Program-made: the position numbers and the translations under genes
Shown here: positions 7,845 to 16,219 of the stretch, piece by piece
Position numbering within the stretch: position 1 is the stretch's first letter
How the letters are laid out: every line of letters starts with the position of its first letter
The notes under the pieces: model-generated
Databases searched by the model: none
What the model saw: the letters and a program-made list of their open reading frames with translations, nothing else
What the model was told of the DNA's origin: nothing
Source of the DNA: Streptomyces sp. NRRL S-31
GTDB lineage: Bacteria > Actinomycetota > Actinomycetes > Streptomycetales > Streptomycetaceae
Reading direction: 5' to 3'
Assembly: GCF_000718775.1 (NCBI RefSeq)
Contig: NZ_JOCB01000037.1
Span: 1 to 64,000 of the forward strand
Length of the DNA: 64,000 nt

Positions 7845-9263
7845 GTGCCGTCGATGCTCGATGCGGTCGTGGTGGGAGCGGGACCGAACGGACTGACCGC
7901 TGCCGTGGAGCTGGCCCGCCGCGGCTTCTCCGTGGCCCTGTTCGAGGCGCGGCCCACCGTGGGCGGCGGCGCCGGCACCGAGGAACTGACCCTGCCCGGT
8001 TTCCGGCACGACCCGTGTTCGGCCGCCCACCCCCTCGGCGTCAACTCGCCCGCGTTCCGGGCCCTGCCGCTCGACCGGTACGGGCTCGAATGGCTGCACG
8101 CCCCGCTGCCCATGGCCCACCCGTTCCCGGACGGCAGCGCGGCCGTGCTCTCCCGCTCCGTCGCCGAGACCGCCGCCTCCTTCGGACCGCGGGACGCGGG
8201 CCCGTACCGCAGACTGGTCGAGCCGCTGCTCGCCCACTGGGACACCCTCGTACGGGACTTCATGTCCCTGCCGTCGACCGCGCTGCCGCGCGACCCCGTC
8301 ACCCTGGCCCGCTTCGGCCTGGCCGGGCTCCCGCCGTCCACGTGGCTGATGCGCCGCTTCAGGGACGAGCGGGTCAAGACCCTCTTCGCCGGACTCGTCG
8401 CCCATGTGATGGCACCGCTGGGCGGTCTGGCCACCAGCGCGATCGGGCTGGTCTTCGCCCTCTCCGCGCACGCCCGCGGCTGGCCGGTGGCCCGCGGCGG
8501 CTCCCAGGCCATCTCCGACGCCCTCGCCGCCTACCTGACCGACCTCGGCGGTGCGGTGCACACCGACTACGAGGTCAAGCGCCTGGACGACCTGCCGCCC
8601 GCGCGCGCGTACGTCTTCGACACCTCGCCCACCGCGCTCGCCCGCATCGCCGGCTTCGGCGACCACTACGCGAACTACCGCTACGGCCCCAGCGTCTTCA
8701 AGATCGACTACGCGCTGGACGGCCCCGTCCCCTGGACCGCGCCCGAGGCCCGCACCGCCGGCACCGTCCAGATCGGCGCGGACCACACCGAGATCCGCGA
8801 CGCACTGCACGCCGCCGCCCGCGCGGGCCGCGCCCCGGAGCGGCCCTTCATGATCACCGTGCAGCCGAGCGTGGCGGACCCCACCCGCGCCCCCGAGGGC
8901 AAGCACGTCTTCTGGGCGTACGGCCATGTGCCGAACAACTGGTCCGGGGACCTCACCGAGGCCATAGAACGCCAGCTGGAGCGGTTCGCGCCCGGCTTCC
9001 GCGACCGTGTGCTCGCCCGCGCCACCGCCGGGCCCGCCGAGATGGCCGCCCGCAACGCGAACTACGTCGGCGGGGACATCGCCTGCGGCGCGGCCTCTGG
9101 ACTCCAGCTGCTGCTGCGCCCCAAAATCTCCCTCTTCCCCTACCACACCCCCCACCCGGCCGTCTTCATCTGCTCCTCGGCCACCCCGCCGGGGCCCGGG
9201 GTCCACGGGATGTCGGGCCACAACGCGGCCAAGGCCGTCTGGCGGAGACTGAGGCAGAGATGA
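7845..9263 (+). CDS. FAD-dependent phytoene-desaturase-like oxidoreductase
   Basis: The 472-residue flavoprotein has an N-terminal Rossmann dinucleotide-binding motif ([20 protein letters not shown]) and the trailing acidic residue of [10 protein letters not shown], as in phytoene dehydrogenase and NAD(P)/FAD oxidoreductases. The C-terminal FAD segment reads [18 protein letters not shown] 7845 is chosen because GAAGGGG lies eight bases upstream; ATG 7854 is the alternative. No carotenoid genes are near, so a pigment role is not supported. The stop overlaps the macrodomain start, which couples the two genes. Confidence 0.9.
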   Translation: MPSMLDAVVVGAGPNGLTAAVELARRGFSVALFEARPTVGGGAGTEELTLPGFRHDPCSAAHPLGVNSPAFRALPLDRYGLEWLHAPLPMAHPFPDGSAAVLSRSVAETAASFGPRDAGPYRRLVEPLLAHWDTLVRDFMSLPSTALPRDPVTLARFGLAGLPPSTWLMRRFRDERVKTLFAGLVAHVMAPLGGLATSAIGLVFALSAHARGWPVARGGSQAISDALAAYLTDLGGAVHTDYEVKRLDDLPPARAYVFDTSPTALARIAGFGDHYANYRYGPSVFKIDYALDGPVPWTAPEARTAGTVQIGADHTEIRDALHAAARAGRAPERPFMITVQPSVADPTRAPEGKHVFWAYGHVPNNWSGDLTEAIERQLERFAPGFRDRVLARATAGPAEMAARNANYVGGDIACGAASGLQLLLRPKISLFPYHTPHPAVFICSSATPPGPGVHGMSGHNAAKAVWRRLRQR

Positions 9264-9769
9264 CCACCATCACCCTCGCCCGGGGCGACATCACGCGGCA
9301 GCGCGTCGACGCCGTCGTCAACGCGGCCAACTCCTCCCTCCTCGGCGGCGGGGGAGTGGACGGCGCGATCCACCGCCGCGGCGGCCCCGCCGTCCTGAGG
9401 GAGTGCCGTGCCCTGCGCGCCTCCCGGTACGGCAAGGGCCTGCCCACCGGCCAGGCGGTCGCCACCACGGCCGGCGACCTCGACGCCCGCTGGGTGATCC
9501 ACACCGTGGGCCCGGTCTGGTCCGCCACCGAGGACCGCTCGGACCTGCTCGCCTCCTGCTACCGCGAGTCCCTGCGCGTCGCCGGTGAACTCGGCGCCCG
9601 CAGCGTGGCGTTCCCGGCCGTCTCCACCGGCGTCTACCGCTGGCCGATGGAGGACGCGGCCAGGATCGCGGTAGCCGCGGTGCGGAGCACGCCGACGGCC
9701 GTCGAGGAGGTCCGGTTCGTGCTCTTCGACGAGCGGGCGTACGAGGCGTTCGCCCGGCAGGTCGGCTGA
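9260..9769 (+). CDS. Macrodomain protein, probable O-acetyl-ADP-ribose deacetylase
   Basis: The 169-residue product is a complete macrodomain. Hallmarks are the ligand-binding Asp in [20 protein letters not shown], the glycine-rich loop [14 protein letters not shown], and the distal loop [10 protein letters not shown]. These match the MacroD/YmdB class, which hydrolyses O-acetyl-ADP-ribose (the sirtuin by-product) and ADP-ribosyl esters. ATG 9260 overlaps the oxidoreductase stop (ATGA), so the two are translated together. A Sir2 deacetylase and two other ADP-ribose enzymes lie 5-8 kb away. Confidence 0.94.
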   Translation: MTTITLARGDITRQRVDAVVNAANSSLLGGGGVDGAIHRRGGPAVLRECRALRASRYGKGLPTGQAVATTAGDLDARWVIHTVGPVWSATEDRSDLLASCYRESLRVAGELGARSVAFPAVSTGVYRWPMEDAARIAVAAVRSTPTAVEEVRFVLFDERAYEAFARQVG

Positions 9770-9959
9770 CGGCCACACCGCCACCCGCCACGCCGCCGCC
9801 CATCGCACCGCCCCCGGACGATCACCCGAAACGGATGTTCACCCGAACGGCGTAATCCATGGTGCGTCCGAAAGCTGTCTGGCCAACGCTCGGAGTGCCG
9901 GTGCGCCCTCGGGAGGACCGTGCGCACCGCTCACGCGGGGGAGGCAGAAAGGAACGCCC

Positions 9960-10412
9960 ATGAGCCAGGCAGCGCACCCCACCGGACCGAACGCCTCGGG
10001 CGACGCATGGCCGCCACGGCAGTCCACGGCCCGCGGCAGCGGCTGGGTCACCGGCGGCGTCGTCTTCGCCGGAGTACTCATGCTGTGCAGCGGCATCCTC
10101 GCCATCTTCCAGGGCATCGCCGCGATCGCCGGGAACGACGTCTACGTCCGCATCGGTGCCTACGTCTACAAGATGAACCTCACCGGCTGGGGCACGATCC
10201 ACATCGTCCTCGGCGCGCTGGTCCTGCTGACCGGCATCGGGCTGCTCAAGGACATGACCTGGGCCCGCTTCGTCGGACTGTTCCTGGTCTCGCTCAGCCT
10301 CATCGCCCAGTTCCTGTTCCTGCCCTACTCGCCCCTCTGGTCGGTGATCCTGATGGCGATCGACGTCTTCGTGATCTGGGCCCTGGCGTCCCGGCAGGAA
10401 GCGGTGAGCTAG
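9960..10412 (+). CDS. Small four-TM membrane protein, DUF7144-like
   Basis: The 150-residue protein has a polar N-terminus of about 27 residues followed by four hydrophobic segments (GGVVFAGVLMLCSGILAIFQ; WGTIHIVLGALVLLTGIGLL; FVGLFLVSLSLIAQFLFL; VILMAIDVFVIWALA). The conserved VYKMNLTGWGTIH loop identifies the family that I recall as DUF7144, common in Streptomyces and of unknown function. GGGGGAGG and AAAGGA lie upstream of the ATG. It stands alone in its transcription unit. Confidence 0.85.
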   Translation: MSQAAHPTGPNASGDAWPPRQSTARGSGWVTGGVVFAGVLMLCSGILAIFQGIAAIAGNDVYVRIGAYVYKMNLTGWGTIHIVLGALVLLTGIGLLKDMTWARFVGLFLVSLSLIAQFLFLPYSPLWSVILMAIDVFVIWALASRQEAVS

Positions 10413-10419
10413 GGGCTTT

Positions 10420-10488
10420 CCCGTACGAGGCCCGGACGAGGCCCGTACGAGGCCCGTAAGGCCCGTACGACGCCCGGACCGGGCCCGG
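10420..10488 (+). repeat. Degenerate 11-bp tandem repeat
   Basis: The unit CCCGTACGAGG recurs five to six times with small changes (CCCGGACGAGG, CCCGTAAGG, CCCGTACGACG, CCCGGACCGGG) just after the DUF7144-like stop. The repeat lies in the 231-base gap before the MTHFR-like gene. No coding role is seen; it may act as a structured 3' end or a slippage-prone microsatellite. Confidence 0.7.
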
Positions 10489-10643
10489 CGGATCGGCGTG
10501 GCCCCGCGCACGGGGCCGCGCCGCGCTGTGCGACCCCCTCACACCGGTGCGCGAGGCCGCCGGCGGCGCCCCCGCACCCCGGCTCCCGCGGCCCGCGTGG
10601 CATCATCGGCCGGGGTCAGGACCGCAGCCGTACGAGGAGCCCG

Positions 10644-11603
10644 ATGAACCCCGCTCTCACCGAGTCACCCGAGGCCGGTGCGCCGCGCCCGTCCGGCGCC
10701 GGGAGCGCGGGGCCGGGCGCCTCGCCGACGGGCGGCGTCCCGCTGCCGCGCGCCCGCCTGCTGGACGACTTCTCCCTGGAGATGACCGGCAAGGACGTGG
10801 CCAGGCTGGAGGAGGCGGGCGCCGGCATCCCGCCGGGCACCCGGATCAACATCACGTTCCTGGCCGGCGAGGACACCGCCACCCGGCTGACGGCCGCCCG
10901 CGCGGTCAAGCGCCTCGGCTTCGTCCCCGTACCGCACATCTCCGCCCGCCGGCTGCCCTCCCGCTCCGCGCTGGAGGAGTTCCTCGCCGGGCTCGCCGCC
11001 GACGGCACCGGCGACAACGTGTTCGTCGTCGGCGGCGACCCCGCCCGGCCCGAGGGCCCCTACCCGGACGCCCTCGCCGTCCTGCGCACCGGACTGCTCC
11101 GCCGCCACGGCGTCCGGCACGTCGGCATCACCGGCTACCCCGAGGGCCACCCCGGCATAGCCGGCCCGGACCTGTGGTCGGCGCTCACCGACAAGGCCGC
11201 GGCCATCGGCGCCGACCGGTTCGACGGCGACGTCATCACCCAGTTCGGCTTCGACGCCGAACCCGTCCTCGACTGGCTGGAGACCCTCCGCGCCCGGGGC
11301 GTGCGCCTGCCCGTCCGCGTCGGCGTGCCCGGCCCCGCGGGCGTGCGCCGGCTGCTGGGCTACGCCACCCGGTTCGGCGTCGGCACCAGCGCCTCCGTCG
11401 CCCGCAAGTACGGCTTCTCGCTGACCAACCTCATGGGCACCACGGGCCCGGACCGCTTCCTGCACGCGCTGGCCCGCGACTACGACCCGGCCCGGCACGG
11501 CACGGTGAAGGTGCACTTCTACACGTTCGGCGGGCTGCGCGCCACCGCCGAGTGGATCAACCGGTTCCGGCAGCGGGACACCTCGGCGGCCCCGGCCGGG
11601 TGA
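10644..11603 (+). CDS. Methylenetetrahydrofolate reductase (MetF-like) family protein
   Basis: The 319-residue protein has the MTHFR TIM barrel: LDDFSLEMTGKDV, then TRINITFLAGED near residue 70, VPHISARRLPS at about 100, and NVFVVGGDPARPEGPYPDAL, the family flavin/folate region. An N-terminal proline/glycine-rich extension of about 35 residues is present. The motifs diverge from housekeeping MetF (SLE where that has SFE-type motifs; ITQFGFDAE for the QxxxD region). It may be a one-carbon or demethylation paralogue and not the methionine enzyme. The ATG start follows AGGAGC. Confidence 0.82.
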   Translation: MNPALTESPEAGAPRPSGAGSAGPGASPTGGVPLPRARLLDDFSLEMTGKDVARLEEAGAGIPPGTRINITFLAGEDTATRLTAARAVKRLGFVPVPHISARRLPSRSALEEFLAGLAADGTGDNVFVVGGDPARPEGPYPDALAVLRTGLLRRHGVRHVGITGYPEGHPGIAGPDLWSALTDKAAAIGADRFDGDVITQFGFDAEPVLDWLETLRARGVRLPVRVGVPGPAGVRRLLGYATRFGVGTSASVARKYGFSLTNLMGTTGPDRFLHALARDYDPARHGTVKVHFYTFGGLRATAEWINRFRQRDTSAAPAG

Positions 11604-11627
11604 AAGGGCCGGACCGCCGGTCAGGCG

Positions 11628-11637
11628 CACGTACGTG
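11628..11637. promoter_or_regulatory. Candidate operator: perfect 10-bp palindrome before ada-alkA
   Basis: CACGTACGTG is a perfect palindrome 49-58 bases upstream of the Ada-AlkA start and about 25 bases after the MTHFR-like stop. The position suits control of the repair genes. No known Ada box was recognised. Confidence 0.3.
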
Positions 11638-11685
11638 TCGGATTTCCGCCAGCGACCGGGGCGGGCGGTGGCCGATGCTGGACCC

Positions 11686-13164
11686 ATGCGAACAGGGATG
11701 CACCTCGACCGGGACCACTGCGTACGCGCCGTGCGGTCCAAGGACGCGCGGTTCGACGGATGGTTCTACACGGCCGTGCTGACCACCCGGATCTACTGCC
11801 GGCCGAGCTGCCCGGTGGTGCCGCCCAAGCCGGAGAACATGACGTTCCACCCGAGCGCCGCCGCCTGCCAGCAGGCCGGGTTCAGGGCCTGCAAGCGCTG
11901 CCGGCCCGACACCAGCCCCGGCTCCCCGGAGTGGAACCGGCGCGCCGACCTGGTGGCCCGGGCCATGCGGCTGATCGCCGACGGTGTCGTGGACCGCGAC
12001 GGCGTGCCCGGACTGGCCGCCCGGCTCGGCTACAGCACCCGGCAGGTGGAGCGCCAGCTCGTCGCCGAACTGGGCGCCGGCCCCCTCGCCCTGGCCCGCG
12101 CCCAGCGCGCCCAGACCGCACGGCTGCTCATCGAGACCACCCCGCTGCCCATGGCGGAGATCGCCTTCGCGGCCGGCTTCGCCTCCGTCCGCGCCTTCAA
12201 CGACACCGTCCGCGAGGTCTTCGCGCTGTCCCCGAGCGCACTGCGCGCCCGGGTGCCGGCGAGCGGCGCGGGCACCCCCGGCACGCTCACCCTGCGGCTG
12301 CCGTTCCGCGCCCCGCTCCACCCGTCCAACCTCTTCGGCCACCTCGCCGCCACCGCCGTACCCGGCGTGGAGGAGTGGCGGGACGGCGCCTACCGAAGGA
12401 CCCTGCGGCTGCCGTACGGGCACGGCATCGTCGCCCTCGCCCCCCGCCCCGACCACATCGCCTGCCGGCTCACCCTGAGCGACCTGCGGGACCTGACCGT
12501 GGCCATCAGCCGCTGCCGCCGCCTGCTCGACCTGGACGCCGACCCGGTCGCCGTCGACGACCGGCTGCGCGCCGACCCGCTGCTCGCGCCGCTGGTCGAG
12601 CGGGCGCCGGGCCGCCGGGTACCGCGCACGGTCGACGAGGCCGAGTTCGCCGTCCGGGCCGTCCTCGGCCAGCAGGTGTCCACCGCCGCCGCCCGCACCC
12701 ACGCGGCCCGCCTGGTCACCGCGCACGGCGAACCCCTGGAGGACCCCGAGGGCGGCCTCACCCACCTGTTCCCGCCGCCCGGGGCGCTGGCCGCCGTCGA
12801 CCCCGGCACCCTGGCGGTGCCCCGCACCCGGCGCACCACCTTCACCACCCTCGTCCGCCGGCTGGCCGACGGGGAGCTGCACCTGGGAGTGGACGCAGAC
12901 TGGGCCCGGACCCGCGCCCGGCTCCTCGCCCTGCCCGGCATCGGACCCTGGACCGCGGACGTCATCGCCATGCGCGCCCTCGGCGACCCCGACGCGTTCC
13001 TCCCCACCGACCTCGGCATCCGGCGCGCCGCCGGGACACTGGGCCTGCCGTCCACCCCGGCCGCGCTCACCGCCCGCGCGGAGAGCTGGCGGCCCTGGCG
13101 GGCGTACGCGGTGCAGTACCTGTGGGCGACCGACAGCCACCCGATCAACCTCCTGCCCGCGTGA
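11686..13164 (+). CDS. alkA: Bifunctional Ada-type regulator / AlkA DNA-3-methyladenine glycosylase
   Basis: The 492-residue fusion starts with the Ada methyl-acceptor zinc domain with four cysteines (Cys38, Cys42, Cys69, Cys72; YCRPSC and CKRCRP). An AraC-type helix-turn-helix follows (about residues 86-185; LGYSTRQVERQLVAELG). The rest is an AlkA glycosylase with its N-terminal domain from about residue 195 and a helix-hairpin-helix (LPGIGPWTADVIAMRALG), with the catalytic Asp in LPTDLGI. It senses methylphosphotriesters and excises alkylated bases. This Ada-AlkA layout without a fused transferase is usual in actinomycetes. Ogt follows 11 bases downstream, completing the pathway. Confidence 0.95.
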   Translation: MRTGMHLDRDHCVRAVRSKDARFDGWFYTAVLTTRIYCRPSCPVVPPKPENMTFHPSAAACQQAGFRACKRCRPDTSPGSPEWNRRADLVARAMRLIADGVVDRDGVPGLAARLGYSTRQVERQLVAELGAGPLALARAQRAQTARLLIETTPLPMAEIAFAAGFASVRAFNDTVREVFALSPSALRARVPASGAGTPGTLTLRLPFRAPLHPSNLFGHLAATAVPGVEEWRDGAYRRTLRLPYGHGIVALAPRPDHIACRLTLSDLRDLTVAISRCRRLLDLDADPVAVDDRLRADPLLAPLVERAPGRRVPRTVDEAEFAVRAVLGQQVSTAAARTHAARLVTAHGEPLEDPEGGLTHLFPPPGALAAVDPGTLAVPRTRRTTFTTLVRRLADGELHLGVDADWARTRARLLALPGIGPWTADVIAMRALGDPDAFLPTDLGIRRAAGTLGLPSTPAALTARAESWRPWRAYAVQYLWATDSHPINLLPA

Positions 13165-13175
13165 GGACCCCCGAC

Positions 13176-13658
13176 ATGAAGCAGCACACCGTCATCGACA
13201 GCCCCTACGGCCCGCTCACCCTCGTCGCCGACGACGGCGTCCTGTGCGGCCTCTACATGACCGACCAGCGCCACCGCCCGCCGCAGGAGACCTTCGGCGC
13301 ACGCGACGACGGCCTCTGCGGCGCGGCGCGGGAACAGCTCTCGGCCTACTTCGAGGGCGAGCTGACGGAGTTCACGCTCGACGTCCGCCTGCACGGCACC
13401 CCGTTCCAGCGCCTCGTCTGGGAGCGGCTGACCCGCATCCCCTACGGGGAGACCCGTACCTACGGCCAACTCGCCGACGAACTGGGCAATCCCAGGGCGT
13501 CCCGCGCCGTCGGGCTCGCCAACGGCAGGAACCCGGTCGGCATCATCGTGCCCTGCCACCGGGTGATCGGCGCGGGCGGCGGCCTCACCGGCTACGGCGG
13601 CGGCCTGGACCGCAAGCGCCGCCTGCTGGACTTCGAACGCGGCACCGCCCTCTTCTGA
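13176..13658 (+). CDS. ogt: Methylated-DNA--protein-cysteine methyltransferase
   Basis: The 160-residue suicide enzyme transfers the alkyl group from O6-alkylguanine to its own cysteine. The active-site motif is IVPCHRVIG with Cys127. The DNA-binding helix region RIPYGETRTYGQLADELGNP and ASRAVGLANGRNP are intact. It begins 11 bases after the Ada-AlkA stop, so the two form an alkylation-repair operon, presumably induced by methylated Ada. Confidence 0.96.
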   Translation: MKQHTVIDSPYGPLTLVADDGVLCGLYMTDQRHRPPQETFGARDDGLCGAAREQLSAYFEGELTEFTLDVRLHGTPFQRLVWERLTRIPYGETRTYGQLADELGNPRASRAVGLANGRNPVGIIVPCHRVIGAGGGLTGYGGGLDRKRRLLDFERGTALF

Positions 13659-13677
13659 CCCGCCCGGCGGCGGGTCA
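13656..13677. terminator. Stop-to-stop hairpin between ogt and the convergent gene
   Basis: A perfect nine-base-pair hairpin (TGACCCGCC, loop CGGC, GGCGGGTCA) starts with the ogt TGA and ends with the complement of the convergent gene's TGA. The two stop codons pair with each other. It can serve as a bidirectional terminator. Confidence 0.7.
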
Positions 13678-14043
13678 GCCGGCGGAGGTGTCGGGGCGGC
13701 GGCGCCGGGGCGGCGGTTCGCCGTCGTCGGGGCCCGGCGGGCGGTGCCGGAACGGGAAGTCGTCCCCGGCCTCCTCCGGCCTCGACCAGGTGCGGAAGCG
13801 GGCCGGCTGGGCGCCCGCCTCCCACTCGGGGTCGGCCGGGACGAGGCCCATGCCCACGACCCCCATCAGATCCAGCAGCATCCGCCGGGTCAGGGCCTGG
13901 TCGAGGTGGTCCGCCACCCCTTCGGACCCCCATTGGACGACGAGTTCCGCGGCCTTGGAGAGCCCTTCCACCGACGCGCCGGGGAAGGCCAGGGCGAGGG
14001 AGGCGCGTACGACCTCCACGGCGTCTTCGGACCGCACGGTCAC
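13675..14043 (-). CDS. Hypothetical protein
   Basis: The 122-residue protein is helical over residues 1-75 (EDAVEVVRASLALAFPGASV, LTRRMLLDLMGVVGMGL) and has a charged proline/arginine-rich tail. It has no recognised domain, signal peptide or TM helix. Its GTG start overlaps the stop of the upstream membrane-protein gene (GTGA), so it is co-translated with it and probably works with it. Codon bias supports it as real. Confidence 0.7.
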   Translation of the reverse strand: MTVRSEDAVEVVRASLALAFPGASVEGLSKAAELVVQWGSEGVADHLDQALTRRMLLDLMGVVGMGLVPADPEWEAGAQPARFRTWSRPEEAGDDFPFRHRPPGPDDGEPPPRRRRPDTSAG

Positions 14044-14714
14044 CGCCTCCTCTCACAGACGATGCACAGACCCGCCTGTGCCGTGAGGACGAGCGTCAGA
14101 TGGGCGGTGTCCCGGGCCTGCCGCAGGCACTCGTGCCGGTCCAGATGAGCGTACTGCTGGGTGGAGGCCATGTCGCGGATGAAGACCTCCCAGTGGTCCT
14201 GGGCCCGTTCCCAGTCGTTGCGGTGGGCGACCCGCACCCAGGAGTCGACGAAGTTCTGCTGGGCGTGGGAGCCGTGGAAGTACGTCCGCAGGTCCGGGAT
14301 GAGGCCGGGGGGCCGCAGCCGCTGGCCCCAGGTGCGCCGGCGGAACAGCGTCTCGGTGGAGACCGCCTTCACGCTGCTGATGCGCTGGGCGATGACGTGA
14401 CCCGCCACCCCACCGATGATGGCGGGAACCAGCAGCCAGCCGACGACGGACGGCAGCCAGAGCGCGAAGCCCTCCGGCGGGTCGAGGAGCGTGAACGCCC
14501 GGTACACGTGACTGGGCGAGGTGGTGCGCGCGGCGTAGAGGTAGAGCGCCAGCGCGCCGGCGGTGAGCGGCAGCCCCCAGTCTATGAGCCACTGGGTGAC
14601 TCCCTTGAGCGCCTTGCGTGACCGCCACGCCCGGCGCAGCCGCCGCCGCAGTCGGTTCCCGGCCGGCGCCAGCTTCAGGTCCGGCGGGATCGGGATGGGT
14701 CCCCCAGCCAACAT
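14040..14714 (-). CDS. Membrane protein of unknown function, DUF6313-like
   Basis: The 224-residue protein has an arginine-rich N-terminus (residues 20-35), a first TM helix (WLIDWGLPLTAGALALYLYA) and a second (WLPSVVGWLLVPAIIGGVAG). A soluble C-terminal half of about 110 residues follows with conserved-looking aromatic and histidine positions (YFHGSHAQQNFVDSWVRVAH). I recall similar Streptomyces proteins as DUF6313, with moderate certainty. It is coupled to the 122-residue gene downstream and lies next to the Sir2 gene on the same strand after a 132-base gap. Confidence 0.72.
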   Translation of the reverse strand: MLAGGPIPIPPDLKLAPAGNRLRRRLRRAWRSRKALKGVTQWLIDWGLPLTAGALALYLYAARTTSPSHVYRAFTLLDPPEGFALWLPSVVGWLLVPAIIGGVAGHVIAQRISSVKAVSTETLFRRRTWGQRLRPPGLIPDLRTYFHGSHAQQNFVDSWVRVAHRNDWERAQDHWEVFIRDMASTQQYAHLDRHECLRQARDTAHLTLVLTAQAGLCIVCERRR

Positions 14715-14846
14715 GGCCCCCCTTCGTGGATCGCTGAGCGCATGCTCGCACAGAGCCCGGCGGTGCCCCGGCGCGGGGGCGGGACTCCGGCCCGCGCCCG
14801 ACGGGCCTTGCCACGGCGGGAGTTCGGCCCGGCGGCCCGCTCGGGC

Positions 14847-15596
14847 TCAGCTCCCGGGGCTTTCGGCACCCCCGGCACGGACGCGGTCCAGCAGCGCGGG
14901 CAGCGCGGTGCCGATGGGCTCCCGGACGATCTCGTGCGCGCGCTCGTCGTACGGGGTCGGTTCGGCGTTGACGATGACCAGGCGGGCGCCGTGGTCGGCG
15001 GCGACCCCGACCAGTCCGGCGGCGGGGTGCACCTGGAGGCTGCTGCCGACGGCGACGAACACCGTGCACGCCTTGCTGACCGCGAGGGCGTCGCCGAGGA
15101 CCACCGGGTCCAGCGGCTGGCCGAACATCACGGTCGCCGGCTTCAGGACGCCCCCGCACGTCCGGCAGGCCGGGTCCTCCTCGCCAGCCGCCACCCGGGC
15201 CAGCGCTTCCTCCATCGGCCCCCGCGCACCGCACCCGGTGCACACCACGCTCCGCGCGCTGCCGTGCAGTTCGAGCACCTTGCGGGCGGGCACCCCGGCC
15301 CGCTGGTGCAGCCCGTCCACGTTCTGCGTGATCACCCGCACCGGCACGCCGGACCGTTCCAGCTCGGCGACGGCCCGGTGCGCCGCGTTCGGCTCGGCCC
15401 CGAGCGCCTGGGTCTCGTACCGCATCCGCCAGGACCGCCGCCGGATCTTAGGATCGGCCATGTAGTACTCGTAGGTCACGAGCTTCTCGGCCTCCGGGTC
15501 GCGCCGCCACAGCCCGTTCGGCCCGCGGTAGTCGGGGATGCCGGAGTCGGTGGAGATGCCGGCTCCGCTGAACAGGGCGACGAGGGGCTTGGCCAT
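14847..15596 (-). CDS. cobB: NAD-dependent protein deacylase, Sir2 family
   Basis: The 249-residue sirtuin consumes NAD to deacylate lysines, releasing nicotinamide and O-acetyl-ADP-ribose. The NAD motif GAGIS is at residues 11-15, TQNVDGLH at 90-97, and the catalytic histidine is His111 (LELHGS). The structural zinc is held by Cys119, Cys122, Cys144 and Cys147. From memory, S. coelicolor has a second sirtuin gene, cobB2, in this neighbourhood. It is the first of three minus-strand NAD/ADP-ribose-related genes together with the Nudix and ADP-ribosylglycohydrolase genes. Confidence 0.95.
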   Translation of the reverse strand: MAKPLVALFSGAGISTDSGIPDYRGPNGLWRRDPEAEKLVTYEYYMADPKIRRRSWRMRYETQALGAEPNAAHRAVAELERSGVPVRVITQNVDGLHQRAGVPARKVLELHGSARSVVCTGCGARGPMEEALARVAAGEEDPACRTCGGVLKPATVMFGQPLDPVVLGDALAVSKACTVFVAVGSSLQVHPAAGLVGVAADHGARLVIVNAEPTPYDERAHEIVREPIGTALPALLDRVRAGGAESPGS

Positions 15597-15696
15597 GGCA
15601 CCGAGGGTAGGCGCGGCCCGCGGGCCGCCGCGAACGGATTTGCGTGACGCCCCGCCGTGGAGCCGGTCGTCCCGGACCGCGCGCGGGGCCGGGCCC

Positions 15697-16191
15697 TCAC
15701 GCCGCGCGGTGGCCGTTCTCCAGCTCCGCCGTGCCGGAGCCGTCCGCCAGGACGTCCAGGGCGACCAGCACCCGGCGGCCGAGCGCGCCCGGCAGATGGG
15801 CGGTGATCTCCTCGCGCGGGACCAGGCGCCAGGACAGCAGCTCCTCCTCCTGGAGGCGGATGGCCTTCAGCTCGGTCTCGGTGAGGACACCGCCGTCGTA
15901 CAGGTACGCCACCAGCGGCGGCCGGCCCACGCCGTGCGCCCAGTCCACCGCCAGCAGCCGGCCCAGCGGCCGGTCGAGCCCGATCTCCTCCAGCGTCTCC
16001 CGGCGGGCGCCCTGGCGCGGCGTCTCCCCGGTGTCGGACTCGACGGTTCCGCCCGGAAGCGCCCAGCCGTCGCGGTAGTTGGGCTCCACGAGCAGCACCC
16101 GGCCCGCGGCGTCCCGGAAGAGCGCGGCGGCACCGGCGAGGATGCGGGGCAGGCTCGCGATGTAGGCGGCGAAGTCATCACTGGTGGTCAT
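15697..16191 (-). CDS. NUDIX hydrolase
   Basis: The 164-residue pyrophosphohydrolase has a Nudix box at residues 47-72 ending RETLEEIGL. The catalytic part R64-E65-x2-E68-E69-x-G71 is intact. The first loop is longer than the G-x5-E consensus by two residues (GGTVESDTGE). ADP-ribose, NADH, (deoxy)nucleotides or CoA are possible substrates. Its position between a sirtuin and an ADP-ribosylglycohydrolase makes ADP-ribose an attractive guess. The downstream ADP-ribosylglycohydrolase-type gene lies on the same strand, 28 bases apart. Confidence 0.92.
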   Translation of the reverse strand: MTTSDDFAAYIASLPRILAGAAALFRDAAGRVLLVEPNYRDGWALPGGTVESDTGETPRQGARRETLEEIGLDRPLGRLLAVDWAHGVGRPPLVAYLYDGGVLTETELKAIRLQEEELLSWRLVPREEITAHLPGALGRRVLVALDVLADGSGTAELENGHRAA

Positions 16192-16219
16192 CCAGGAAGG
16201 GTAACCACCCGGCCCGCCC

